Source of the DNA: Halalkalibacter urbisdiaboli | GTDB lineage: Bacteria; Bacillota; Bacilli; Bacillales; Bacillaceae_D | NCBI RefSeq assembly: GCF_002156385.1 | Contig: NZ_MVJM01000003.1 | Location: 166,751-230,750 of the forward strand | Direction of reading: 5' to 3' | DNA length: 64,000 nucleotides | Shown: positions 15,336 to 24,107 of the stretch, piece by piece | How the letters are laid out: the number at the start of each line of letters is the position of its first letter | Position numbering within the stretch: the first letter of the stretch is position 1 | Translations under genes and position numbers: made by a program | Notes under the pieces: model-generated | Seen by the model: only the letters and a program-made list of their open reading frames with translations | Database searches by the model: none | What the model was told of the DNA's origin: nothing

Positions 15336-16703
15336 ATGAATCTTTATATGAGAAAGAAGACAAACAAAATATTTCAAACCATTTTAGGAGCAACGTTAGC
15401 TTTAAGTTTAGTAGGTTGTTCAGGTGAAACAAATGGGGATTCTGAACCTACACCTGATGCGGGAGGTTCAGAGGATACCACTGAGCAAGTGACAATTAAG
15501 CTTCATCATTGGTATAACGAAGAACAAGATAGATGGCATGATGTAATTGCAGCGTTTGAAGAAGAATATCCGCATATTAATGTTGAATCCGTTACACCAG
15601 AAAATAATAATGCGAATGAAACAATGAAGCAAATTGATTTAGCTGCTGCTTCAGGAGATCAACTAGATGTTGTTATGATTAATGATGCGGCGAACTATGC
15701 ACAACGCGTTAGTCAAGGAATGTTTGAACCACTAAATGATTATATTGAGAATGAGGGTATTAAGTATGAAGATGACTATCGTGTAGATACGAGAGTTGAT
15801 GGCAATTACTACGCTTTACCAGGTAAATACAATATGAGCTTTGTCATGCTTAATGAAGACGCTCTTAATGAAGCAGGTCTCGCAATCCCTACTGATTGGA
15901 CTTGGGATGAGTATATGGACTATGCGGCTGCTTTAACAAAGGGTGAAGGCTCAAGTAAACGTTATGGGACGTTCTTCCATACATGGGTTGATTATATTAA
16001 ACTAGCTGCAATGAATCAAATGGAAAACAGTAACCTTGTAAAAGATGATGGTGTTACGTCAAATATTGATAGTCCATTAATGAGGAAGTCTTTAGAAATT
16101 AGAGAGCGAGGACATGAAGAGGGTTCTGCAACTCCATATGCTGATACAATTTCACTTGATTTAGCTTACCGTCCTCAATTCTTCTCAGAAAGTGCTGCTA
16201 TGATTATGACCGGAAGCTGGATGATTAACGAAGCAGGTGGAAGACCAGAGGAGCCTTCAACTTTCAAAACAGCATTTGCTCCGTATCCTAAAGCAAATGA
16301 AGGTGATGAGATTACGACTCCAGCAGGTGCTGACTTTTTAACAATGTACTCTGGTTCGAAACATAAAGAAGAAGCTTTTGAGTTTATCCGTTGGTATACG
16401 ACTGAGGGAATTGTCATGCAAGGGAAATACTTGCCTGATTATACAGGAGCTGATTTAAACGTAGTTTTGGACAATTTACTTGAAGGAACTCATGAGGAAA
16501 TGGTTAATAAAGACTCTCTTCTTAAAACATTAGAGGTTAGTCAAGCAGCGAAAGTGAACATTCCTGTACCATTTATTGGAGAGGTTGTAACCGCATACAA
16601 CAATGAAGCCGAAAAATTCCTATTAGGTGAGCAAGATCTCGATACTACTATTAACAAAGCACATGAAGCAGTGCAGAAAGTTATCGATTCAAATGTAAAA
16701 TAA
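15336..16703 (+). CDS. Sugar-binding lipoprotein of the locus I ABC importer
   Basis: This 455-residue family 1 extracellular solute-binding protein has a lipobox LVGC (Cys28), so it is anchored outside the membrane. Hallmarks are the strand VTIKLHHWYNEEQDRWHDVIAAFEEEYPHINVE, DVVMIND, ALPGKYN and the C-terminal hinge region. A GGGAGG lies 10 nt before ATG 15336. In this operon the binder follows both permeases, the reverse of the usual order. Ligand is inferred to be an oligosaccharide from the neighbouring GH88/DUF2264 genes. A strong terminator follows at 16717. Confidence 0.88.
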   Translation: MNLYMRKKTNKIFQTILGATLALSLVGCSGETNGDSEPTPDAGGSEDTTEQVTIKLHHWYNEEQDRWHDVIAAFEEEYPHINVESVTPENNNANETMKQIDLAAASGDQLDVVMINDAANYAQRVSQGMFEPLNDYIENEGIKYEDDYRVDTRVDGNYYALPGKYNMSFVMLNEDALNEAGLAIPTDWTWDEYMDYAAALTKGEGSSKRYGTFFHTWVDYIKLAAMNQMENSNLVKDDGVTSNIDSPLMRKSLEIRERGHEEGSATPYADTISLDLAYRPQFFSESAAMIMTGSWMINEAGGRPEEPSTFKTAFAPYPKANEGDEITTPAGADFLTMYSGSKHKEEAFEFIRWYTTEGIVMQGKYLPDYTGADLNVVLDNLLEGTHEEMVNKDSLLKTLEVSQAAKVNIPVPFIGEVVTAYNNEAEKFLLGEQDLDTTINKAHEAVQKVIDSNVK

Positions 16704-16716
16704 TGATAAAATAGTA

Positions 16717-16753
16717 AAAAGATTAGAGGCTATCTTCAAGTCTCTAATCTTTT
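16717..16753 (+). terminator. Terminator of the locus I ABC operon
   Basis: AAAAGATTAGAG (16717-16728) pairs exactly with CTCTAATCTTTT (16742-16753), followed by ACATTT. Confidence 0.85.
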
Positions 16754-16762
16754 ACATTTAAT

Positions 16763-16779
16763 TTGAAAGCGCTCTTTTA
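16763..16779 (+). promoter_or_regulatory. cre-like operator before the two-component genes
   Basis: TTGAAAGCGCTCTTTTA shares TGAAAGCGCT with the site at 13411. It lies 120 nt before the histidine kinase start. Confidence 0.5.
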
Positions 16780-16898
16780 CTTCGGTATAACTCGCTAGAA
16801 CTAGGAAACCAATTGTATGTTTAAACCAATACCTTTAAATACTGTCATTAATTTTTTTCAAAAAAGATGAAATGACCTTACATTAGGAAGTGAATGTC

Positions 16899-18719
16899 AT
16901 GCATTGGTTAAGAAAGAAATGTTATGAGATAAGTCAATTATTATCATTTAGAACAAAACTTATTATCATTATTGTCGTTTGTTTAGCACTTCCAATGATG
17001 TTTAGTATGGGAAATATTATCTATACAAGCAGCAATGTAGTTAAAAATCAAACGATCAAAAGTGAAGAATATAATGTTGAATTAGCAAATGTTTATCTAA
17101 AAAGAACAGTTGACACTATTATTCAAACGATGAATTACATTCATTTTGATGAACAAATCACCAGTGTATTAAATGAAGGTCTTCATCAGTCAATTCCCCC
17201 TAGAGCCTTTTTAGATATTAATTCAAAATTAAATCATTTGACACGAAATAGTAACATAAAAATTAGTATTCACCCCGTAAATAAGAACAAATATTTTGCA
17301 AATCAGCAATATAGAGGTGAATATGAGAATGAAAAAGTAAATGATTTGGCGAATATTATGGATAATACGTATGCATTCCAAGTTTATTGGTTCAATGCAT
17401 TGGATTTAATTAAAGGGAGAACTGAGGGGCAACAGGTAAATCAACATGATCAGATCATCTTGATAGGTAGAAGAATGACAAATTATAACGGTCAAACGAC
17501 TGCACATATGTTTGCAGGGATCGATAAATTTGGAGTTGATGAAATTCTATCTAGCGTTGTTGCGGGTGTAGAGCGTGAAATGATACTTTTAGATGAGAAA
17601 GGGACCATTTTATACGATGAAAATGTAGAGAATATCGGTCAATCTTTTCGATATTTTGAAGAAATGAAAGAAGGCAAGACTGCTACGTTTATAAATCAGG
17701 ATGGAGACAATTATTTATGTGTATATAAAAAGCTTTCATATGCAAACTGGACGCTGGTCAGTTTTATGCCTTATCAAAAAGCCGTTGACGAATTAGGAAA
17801 GACCTATACCGTTAATTTATATATCGTTGTAATTGCCCTCATATTTTTAGTTTTTGTTTTACTTTATTCTGTGACTAAATATACTCAGCCTATTGATAAG
17901 CTAGCACGTGTCGCAAAGGAAATAGAAACTGGTAATCTGCAGATTCGCTCAAATATACGTCGGAATGATGAAATTGGACGGTTAGGATTAGCCTTTGATC
18001 TAATGTTAGATCGTATAGAGGAAATGATAAGACAAATTACAACGGAGCAACGGATGAAGCGTAAGGCTGAAATGGCTGTTTTGCAAGCAAGGATTAAACC
18101 ACACTTTATTTTTAACGTTTTAAATACAATCCGGATCCAAATGGTTAAAAAAGGTGATTTAGATAATTCGCGTTTAATTACTTCATTCACCAAATTTTTA
18201 AGAAGTGTTTATAAAGATGATGAATTTATTACGTTACAAGAAGAAGTTGAATATACGATCAACTATTTAAATCTTGTTAATTCGATGCGGCAACATCCAA
18301 TTGACATTCAATTAAACCTGATGCCTGAGACATTAACTGTGATGGTTCCGAGGTTCTTTTTACAACCGATTGTTGAGAATACTTGCAAACATGGTCTTCG
18401 TAATCAACACGGTATCGTTTTCATTGATTCCTTCGTTGATGCAGACAATATTGTTATTTCCATATCGGATAATGGAATTGGTATGAATAGAGATGAGCTG
18501 CAACGGTTAAAAAATAACGTATTCGAAAATGAAGGCGATACCAATAACGATAATGGGAAGTTTGGGATAGGAATAAAAAATGTAGTTGATAGAATGAAAC
18601 TAATTTATGGAGAAGATTTAAAAATGAGTTTAGAAGGTGAATTAAATAAGGGGATGAAAATAGTATTTAGTGTTCTCGAAAAAGGTAGGGAGGACCATCA
18701 TGAAGGTAATTCTCGTTGA
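16899..18719 (+). CDS. YesM-like sensor histidine kinase
   Basis: This 606-residue membrane kinase has helix 1 (about 20-42, TKLIIIIVVCLALPMMF), an extracytoplasmic Cache-like sensor (about 45-300), helix 2 (about 305-328), a HAMP linker (KYTQPIDKLARVAKEIETGNLQ), a His_kinase motif with the phospho-accepting His402 in IKPHFIFNVLNTI, and an ATPase domain with LQPIVENTCKHG and DNGIGM, ending FGIGIKNV. Such kinases sense sugars, often via the ABC binding protein, and phosphorylate a YesN-type regulator. ATG 16899 follows AGGAAG; GTG 16890 overlaps it. The stop overlaps the next gene by 20 nt, so the pair is translationally coupled. Confidence 0.9.
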   Translation: MHWLRKKCYEISQLLSFRTKLIIIIVVCLALPMMFSMGNIIYTSSNVVKNQTIKSEEYNVELANVYLKRTVDTIIQTMNYIHFDEQITSVLNEGLHQSIPPRAFLDINSKLNHLTRNSNIKISIHPVNKNKYFANQQYRGEYENEKVNDLANIMDNTYAFQVYWFNALDLIKGRTEGQQVNQHDQIILIGRRMTNYNGQTTAHMFAGIDKFGVDEILSSVVAGVEREMILLDEKGTILYDENVENIGQSFRYFEEMKEGKTATFINQDGDNYLCVYKKLSYANWTLVSFMPYQKAVDELGKTYTVNLYIVVIALIFLVFVLLYSVTKYTQPIDKLARVAKEIETGNLQIRSNIRRNDEIGRLGLAFDLMLDRIEEMIRQITTEQRMKRKAEMAVLQARIKPHFIFNVLNTIRIQMVKKGDLDNSRLITSFTKFLRSVYKDDEFITLQEEVEYTINYLNLVNSMRQHPIDIQLNLMPETLTVMVPRFFLQPIVENTCKHGLRNQHGIVFIDSFVDADNIVISISDNGIGMNRDELQRLKNNVFENEGDTNNDNGKFGIGIKNVVDRMKLIYGEDLKMSLEGELNKGMKIVFSVLEKGREDHHEGNSR

Positions 18720-20295
18720 CGACAATTTTCAGATGCTAACATTTATGGATGAGTGTATTCCTTGGGCAAGTCGTGGAATTGAGGTAATTGGAAAATGTGA
18801 AAATGGGGAAGACGCATTACAGTTAGCTAGTTATATAAAACCGGATATACTCGTAACAGATATCGATATGCCGAATATGAATGGTTTAGAGTTAATACGT
18901 AAAATGAAGGAATTATATCCAAAGATTCAATCATTAATTATTTCTAGTCATGAAGATTTTCAGTATGCTCAGCAAGCTGTACGTTTATTGGTAAGTGATT
19001 ATATTTTAAAAGAAGATTTAGAGCCTGAAACATTATTAGCAGCGATTGATAAATTGGTTGGTAATATTAAATTAGAAACACAGCAATTAAATGAAAGCAT
19101 TAAATGGAAGTCCTTAGTTGATCAAAACAAATTCAGTTTGAAAAGGCAATGGCTTAGAAATTTAGTAGATTCCCCATCCTTAGATGAACCTTTATTTTTG
19201 CAAAGGTGTCAAATGTATGGTTTAGAATTAACAGAAAACAGATACTTACCAGTAGTGGGTCAAGTCATGAACAAACAGAACGCGCTAGACAAATTTAAAT
19301 CAACTGATTTATTAATGTATGCAGTTGATAATATTGCTCAAGAGCTTTTTGGAGAGAATTTTGAAGGCTTTGTTTATGAACAACATGAGATGATCTGGTT
19401 TTTTCCTGTGAAGGATTTAGTGAAATTTAATGTTCATGAGGAAATTAAACATGACCTATCTAAATTGCAAGAGGCACTTTTTAATTATACAAATATAGAA
19501 ATGGCATTTGTTTATCATAAGCCAGTAAGGAAAGCTATCGATTTAAAAAAATCACTAGAAGATTTAATTAAGTTGAAGCATGAGTGGTTTTATATGGATG
19601 ATTCAGGTGTAAGTTCACATGATATCGTGAAGGTGATCTTTGCCTCTGATGACCTATTTGATGATTATACAACAGTGCTAGAAGAGATGAGGAAAATCAT
19701 TTTAGAAGAAGATGAAAAGAAACTTGTCGATTTTGTTAAGTCCTTGATAACGACAATAAACAAGCGGAAATATCATCCGGATTCTGTGAAAATATACTTT
19801 CATAAAATAGTAGTAGATATCGGTATTAGTTATTATTCTTTAAACAAAGACTCGACGATTAAGACAGAAAACATCCATAGTGAATTTCATGGGATTCAAA
19901 CGGTTAAACAATTAGAGTTATATGTTATTCGTTATCTTACATCTATTATTAAAAGTACAGAAGTAAGAAGAAAGTCACAGCGTAATGAAATATGGAAAGC
20001 AACGAAATATGTAGAAACACATATTCATGAGAAAATAACGATGGAAAAGGTTGCACAACATCTCTATCTAAATCCTAGTTATTTTAGTCGGATTTTTAAA
20101 AAAGAAACAGGAGATACGTTTATTGACTATGTGAATCGTGCAAAAATTGAAAAGGCATATCACTATCTTGTTGAATCAAACAATACAGTTGAGGATATTG
20201 CAAGTCGATTAGGCTATGACAATACGAGCTATTTTATTAAACTTTTTAAAAAATATACGAATAAGACTCCGGCAGAATATAGACATACTAGTTAA
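18700..20295 (+). CDS. YesN-like AraC-type response regulator
   Basis: This 531-residue regulator has an N-terminal receiver (MKVILVDDN, phospho-Asp54 in LVTDIDMPN, Lys in DYILKEDL), a long central linker region typical of YesN proteins, and a C-terminal AraC double helix-turn-helix (about 430-531: ITMEKVAQHLYLNPSYFSRIFKKETG; VEDIASRLGYDNTSYFIKLFKK). Phosphorylated by the preceding kinase, it would activate glycan genes nearby. GTAGGGAGGA precedes ATG 18700, inside the kinase gene end. A large hairpin follows directly. Confidence 0.9.
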   Translation: MKVILVDDNFQMLTFMDECIPWASRGIEVIGKCENGEDALQLASYIKPDILVTDIDMPNMNGLELIRKMKELYPKIQSLIISSHEDFQYAQQAVRLLVSDYILKEDLEPETLLAAIDKLVGNIKLETQQLNESIKWKSLVDQNKFSLKRQWLRNLVDSPSLDEPLFLQRCQMYGLELTENRYLPVVGQVMNKQNALDKFKSTDLLMYAVDNIAQELFGENFEGFVYEQHEMIWFFPVKDLVKFNVHEEIKHDLSKLQEALFNYTNIEMAFVYHKPVRKAIDLKKSLEDLIKLKHEWFYMDDSGVSSHDIVKVIFASDDLFDDYTTVLEEMRKIILEEDEKKLVDFVKSLITTINKRKYHPDSVKIYFHKIVVDIGISYYSLNKDSTIKTENIHSEFHGIQTVKQLELYVIRYLTSIIKSTEVRRKSQRNEIWKATKYVETHIHEKITMEKVAQHLYLNPSYFSRIFKKETGDTFIDYVNRAKIEKAYHYLVESNNTVEDIASRLGYDNTSYFIKLFKKYTNKTPAEYRHTS

Positions 20296-20299
20296 TTAG

Positions 20300-20341
20300 G
20301 AGGCCACTGAAAAAGGGTTTTTTTCCTTTTTCAGTGGCCTC
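20300..20341 (+). terminator. Terminator of the two-component operon
   Basis: The stem GAGGCCACTGAAAAAGG pairs with CCTTTTTCAGTGGCCTC across a T-rich loop. Outer arms (AGACATACTA at 20281 and TAGTATGTCT at 20348) extend the hairpin into the gene end. Confidence 0.85.
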
Positions 20342-20468
20342 GTTAATTAGTATGTCTATTCTATTGAATGAAAGGAATAAGAGCTTGTTTATGAATGAAG
20401 TCAAAATACTATCATATTCAGTCAATATAATGTCATCGAATGCAATCCATTCAATAGTAAACTAATAA

Positions 20469-20484
20469 TGAGAGCGCTATCTTA
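20469..20484 (+). promoter_or_regulatory. cre-like operator before the GH88 gene
   Basis: TGAGAGCGCTATCTTA has the AGCGCT core shared by all locus I units and lies 95 nt before the start codon. Confidence 0.5.
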
Positions 20485-20578
20485 TATAGCCTAAAAGGTT
20501 TCAGGAGAAAATTCATTATCAATTTTGAAATCAATTATTTGTGATCGGTACCGTGTAATAAGTAGAAAGGGTGAGAAT

Positions 20579-21706
20579 ATGGAAAAACAACGACAGTGGG
20601 TAGATGAAGCCTGGCGAAAAATAACGGAGAAGATTAACAGAACGAGCAAAAAAATAGGTGCTAATTTTCCACATGCAAGTGTTCATGGTTCTTATGAGCT
20701 AGCTGAGCCTCATTGGTGGACTGCTGGTTTTTGGCCAGGACAACTTTGGTTAGTGTACCGTGATACGAAGGATGAATCATTAAAAACCATCGCAGAACAG
20801 TGTGAAGAGAAATTAGATAAGGTGATCACAGACTATTATCGCCTTGACCATGATATGGGTTTCATGTGGACATTAACGAGTATTGCCAGATACAAGCTGC
20901 TTGGAAAAGAGGATTCCAAACGCCGTGCTCTGTTAGTTGCGAACTTATTAATGGGAAGGTTTAATGTTAATGGTCATTTTATTCGTGCTTGGAATCCTTG
21001 GTTTGAAGATGACGATAATAGAGGTTACGCAATTATTGATTGTGCGATGAACTTACCATTGCTTTTTTGGGCTACAGAAGAAACGGAGGATCCTAGATTT
21101 AAAGCGGTAGCTATGAAGCATGCTGACACGATTCTTGAACATTTTATTGAAGCCGATGGATCGGTTCATCATATTGTCCATTTCGATCCGGAAACGGGAG
21201 AGCGAATCGAGTTTGTTGGCGGTCAAGGATACGCACCAAACTCAGCGTGGTCAAGAGGAACAGCTTGGGCCATTTACGGTTTAACATTAGCTTATGAACA
21301 TACAGGACAAGATCGATATTTGCAGGCCGCAAAAAAAGTCGCCCATTTCTTTATTTCAAATTTACCTGAAGACTTTGTGCCACATTGGGATTTTCGTATC
21401 CCGGAAGAGGTGACACCATATCGTGACTCCTCAGCCGGAGCAATCGCAGCACCAGGCTTATTGTTATTAGCAGAGAAGGTGCCGCCTACCGAAGCTCCTA
21501 TTTACAAGAAGGCTGGCGAAAATATTCTTCATTCTTTATATGAACATTACGGTGACTGGGAAAATCCGAATGAAGATGGGTTAATTCTCGAAGGAACGAG
21601 TCACTATCCAGAACAGAAATATTTGAAAAACCCGCTTATTTATGGTGATTATTTCTTTGTGGAAGGGGTTGCCCGCTTAAAAGGTTACACGGAGTTATTT
21701 TGGTAA
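20579..21706 (+). CDS. GH88 unsaturated glucuronyl hydrolase (locus I)
   Basis: This 375-residue cytoplasmic enzyme of glycoside hydrolase family 88 has an alpha6/alpha6-barrel. Visible signatures are HWWTAGFWPG, RLDHDMGFMW with Asp92, RGYAIIDCAMNLPLLFWA with Asp154 (the pair matching the catalytic Asp88/Asp149 of Bacillus UGL), GGQGYAPNSAWSRGTAWAIYG and DSSAGAIAAPG. These enzymes hydrate the 4,5-double bond of the unsaturated uronate left by polysaccharide lyases, releasing the uronate. GH105 is the closest alternative, but the WSRG and DSSAGA pattern fits GH88. GAAAGGGTGAG precedes ATG 20579. The DUF2264 gene follows after a hairpin. Confidence 0.9.
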   Translation: MEKQRQWVDEAWRKITEKINRTSKKIGANFPHASVHGSYELAEPHWWTAGFWPGQLWLVYRDTKDESLKTIAEQCEEKLDKVITDYYRLDHDMGFMWTLTSIARYKLLGKEDSKRRALLVANLLMGRFNVNGHFIRAWNPWFEDDDNRGYAIIDCAMNLPLLFWATEETEDPRFKAVAMKHADTILEHFIEADGSVHHIVHFDPETGERIEFVGGQGYAPNSAWSRGTAWAIYGLTLAYEHTGQDRYLQAAKKVAHFFISNLPEDFVPHWDFRIPEEVTPYRDSSAGAIAAPGLLLLAEKVPPTEAPIYKKAGENILHSLYEHYGDWENPNEDGLILEGTSHYPEQKYLKNPLIYGDYFFVEGVARLKGYTELFW

Positions 21707-21738
21707 GGGGTCAAAATCAATCGTTTATCGCGCTGAAG

Positions 21739-21771
21739 CTTTCGCCTCTTCTTTTTAAGTAGGGGCGAAAG
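21739..21771 (+). terminator. Intercistronic hairpin between GH88 and DUF2264 genes
   Basis: CTTTCGCCT (21739-21747) pairs with GGCGAAAG (21764-21771). There is no downstream T-run, so it may be a processing or attenuation structure and not a full stop. Confidence 0.5.
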
Positions 21772-21810
21772 TTCTCATTACAGTTGTTTAAAATAATGGA
21801 GGTTTTCCCT

Positions 21811-23673
21811 ATGCAAAATTTTGATTTACCAATCTATCAAAATCCTCTTAACACAAGAGGGGATTTACGTGCTGCAATAGAGCAAATATGTAAACCACTA
21901 GAACCTTTTTTCAGTAAAGGTTATACACGTCTTCATATTGGAAATACAAGTTCAGGCTGCCCAGACCCAGTCGCGGGTATGGAAGGCTTTTCAAGGTTGC
22001 TTTGGGGGATCGTTCCTTACATAGCTGGAGGAAAGGAATATGACGGTTGGGAGAAGATTCTCCAAGGAATAAAAAATGGGGTGGACCCAACGCATGAAGA
22101 ATATTGGGGCGATATTCATGATTATGATCAGAGAATCGTTGAAATGGCTGTTTACGGTTTTGCTTTGGCGCTTATCCCAGAAAAAATATGGGAACCGCTA
22201 AATGAACAGGAAAAAAAGAATCTAGCTACATGGTTAAATCAAATCAACGAGCATAAAAGTCATGACTGTAATTGGTTGTTATTTCAAGTCCTTGTGAATA
22301 TCGGACTAAAAAAGGTAGGGGCATCTTACAATCAAGAAGTCATGGAAAAACACCTAAATCGAATAGAGGACTTTTATCTATCGGATGGCTGGTATTCAGA
22401 TGGCGTCAATACGCATTGCGACTACTATACGTCATTTGCGATTCATTATTATTGTCTGTTTTATGCGAAATTGATGGAGGATGATGATCCGGTGCGATCA
22501 CATCTTTATAAGAAACGTGCGAGTGTGTTTGCTCAAGACTTTATTTATTGGTTTGCAAAGGATGGTTCGGCCCTTCCTTATGGAAGAAGCCTGACTTACA
22601 GGTTTTCACAAGCTGCGTTTTGGAGTGCAGTGGTGTTTGCTGAAGTAGAGCCATTTCCACCCGGTGTGATCAAAGGTCTCCTCCTTAATCATGTTAGATG
22701 GTGGTTTAAGCAGCCGATCTTTAACGCTGATGGAACGTTAAGTATCGGCTATGCTTATCCTAATTTAATCATGGCAGAAAACTATAATGCACCAGGTTCA
22801 CCGTATTGGGGCTTAAAAACGTTTTTAATAGTAGCCCTTAAAGAGGAGCATCCATTTTGGCAAGCAGAGGAGCAACCACTTCCGCCATTGAAGGAAATGT
22901 CTGTTCAACACGCTCCTCATCTAGTCATATGTCGTCAGGAAGAAACAGGGCATATTCTTGCTTTTAACTCGGGACATAAAGGAACAAATGACCACACTCA
23001 TACATCAGCAAAATATGAAAAATTCGTCTATTCAAATTACTTCGGGTTTAGTGTACCAAGAGCGGAATGGGGCCTTGGACAAGGGGCGTTTGATTCCATG
23101 CTTGCATTAAGTGAGGGAGATAACTTATATAGAGTAAAACGGCGGGTGGAGGAATACTCCATAGAAGGAAATATCATTTATACAAAATGGAAGCCTTGGA
23201 ATGATGTAATCATTAAAACATGGCTGATAGTCGGTGCTCCGTGGCATGTTCGTGTTCATCATATAAAAACCAAAAGGAGTTTAAATACAGCAGATGGAGG
23301 CTTTGCATTAGGAAAAGGAAAAGATAATTTTGTCGTAGAGGAAATGGAGACTATTCAGAATGATGGAGAAGTTATCGCTAAAAATTCCCTTGGAGAAAGT
23401 GGAATTAAAAGCTTATATGGTAACAGTACAGCGCAGCTCATTCATCCAAATGCAAACACGAACATCATGAACTCACAAACTGTTATACCTACTTTACAAG
23501 GAAAGCTAAAGCCCGGTACTCATTGGCTTGTTTCAGCGGTATTTGGTGAACCTAGCAGTGAGACTTCAACGAATGAATGGGAAAATGCTCCTCGTGTTGA
23601 AATAATAAATAATGAACTAAATGTTTTGACAGCGGATAGAAACAAAATACTTTTTTCAAACGTAATGAAATAA
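21811..23673 (+). CDS. DUF2264 family protein, long form (locus I)
   Basis: This 620-residue protein has the DUF2264 start NPLNTRGDLRAAIEQICKPLEPFFSKG, followed by GMEGFSRLLWGIVPYIAGG, CNWLLFQVLVNIGLKKVG, LSDGWYSDGVNTHCDYY and ALPYGRSLTYRF, an alpha-barrel typical of sugar-acting enzymes. Residues ~390-620 form an extra beta-rich C-terminal domain (FNSGHKGTNDHTHTSAKYEKF). The family lies beside uronate and rhamnogalacturonan genes in many genomes; I recall that CAZy now places DUF2264 proteins in a glucuronidase family (GH154), which I cannot confirm here. No signal peptide, so cytoplasmic. TGGAGG precedes ATG 21811. A shorter paralogue lies at 53.9 kb. Confidence 0.8.
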   Translation: MQNFDLPIYQNPLNTRGDLRAAIEQICKPLEPFFSKGYTRLHIGNTSSGCPDPVAGMEGFSRLLWGIVPYIAGGKEYDGWEKILQGIKNGVDPTHEEYWGDIHDYDQRIVEMAVYGFALALIPEKIWEPLNEQEKKNLATWLNQINEHKSHDCNWLLFQVLVNIGLKKVGASYNQEVMEKHLNRIEDFYLSDGWYSDGVNTHCDYYTSFAIHYYCLFYAKLMEDDDPVRSHLYKKRASVFAQDFIYWFAKDGSALPYGRSLTYRFSQAAFWSAVVFAEVEPFPPGVIKGLLLNHVRWWFKQPIFNADGTLSIGYAYPNLIMAENYNAPGSPYWGLKTFLIVALKEEHPFWQAEEQPLPPLKEMSVQHAPHLVICRQEETGHILAFNSGHKGTNDHTHTSAKYEKFVYSNYFGFSVPRAEWGLGQGAFDSMLALSEGDNLYRVKRRVEEYSIEGNIIYTKWKPWNDVIIKTWLIVGAPWHVRVHHIKTKRSLNTADGGFALGKGKDNFVVEEMETIQNDGEVIAKNSLGESGIKSLYGNSTAQLIHPNANTNIMNSQTVIPTLQGKLKPGTHWLVSAVFGEPSSETSTNEWENAPRVEIINNELNVLTADRNKILFSNVMK

Positions 23674-23689
23674 GGAGAGAAAGAGGGGC

Positions 23690-23862
23690 CGTCCCTTGGA
23701 GAGAGGAAAGCTGTTCAGTCTGCGGTAAAGCATATGAGCCTGCTTGATTTGGCGGATTCTCATTCCGTTATTTACGCTAAAACCACCGTTTTCAGCGTGG
23801 TTTCGGTTCCTCGTTCCGTTTGTTTTGAGTCAAAATAACGTCACATTAAGTCAAAATAGTTT
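23690..23862. repeat. Degenerate intergenic repeat tract
   Basis: The tract includes a GGGGCCGTCCCTT half of the GGGACGG repeat family, then TTCCGTTATTT...CACCGTTTTCAGCG and CAAAATAACG, a pattern I recall as a dispersed intergenic sequence in bacilli. No gene is seen in 23674-24107. Confidence 0.4.
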
Positions 23863-23863
23863 G

Positions 23864-23891
23864 ATTGAATCAAATCTATTAATAATATAAT
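23864..23891 (+). promoter_or_regulatory. Candidate sigma-A promoter for the GH59-like gene
   Basis: TTGAAT (23864-23869) and TATAAT (23886-23891) are separated by 16 bp, about 215 nt upstream of the start codon, leaving a leader that contains the cre-like site at 24010. Confidence 0.4.
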
Positions 23892-24009
23892 GAACTCGTA
23901 ATCATTAAAGTTGGAGGTGAGCTACTTAAAAAGATAGGAGAGAATGGTTATTTACTCAATGGAAAAGGGGGGTTCGGATATAACTGTCAACTTTAAATAC
24001 AGCATAAAA

Positions 24010-24024
24010 TGAAAGCGCTTCATT
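24010..24024 (+). promoter_or_regulatory. cre-like operator before the GH59-like gene
   Basis: TGAAAGCGCTTCATT is a near-perfect palindrome around AGCGCT, 84 nt before the start. If the promoter at 23864 is correct, it would act as a roadblock in the leader. Confidence 0.55.
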
Positions 24025-24107
24025 CTGATTCTGTTTCTAATAGTTGTAGCTATTAAATGATCGGGCTGGCTTGCTAGGTAACTAATTGAGTGAAGGGGGA
24101 TTTGAAA

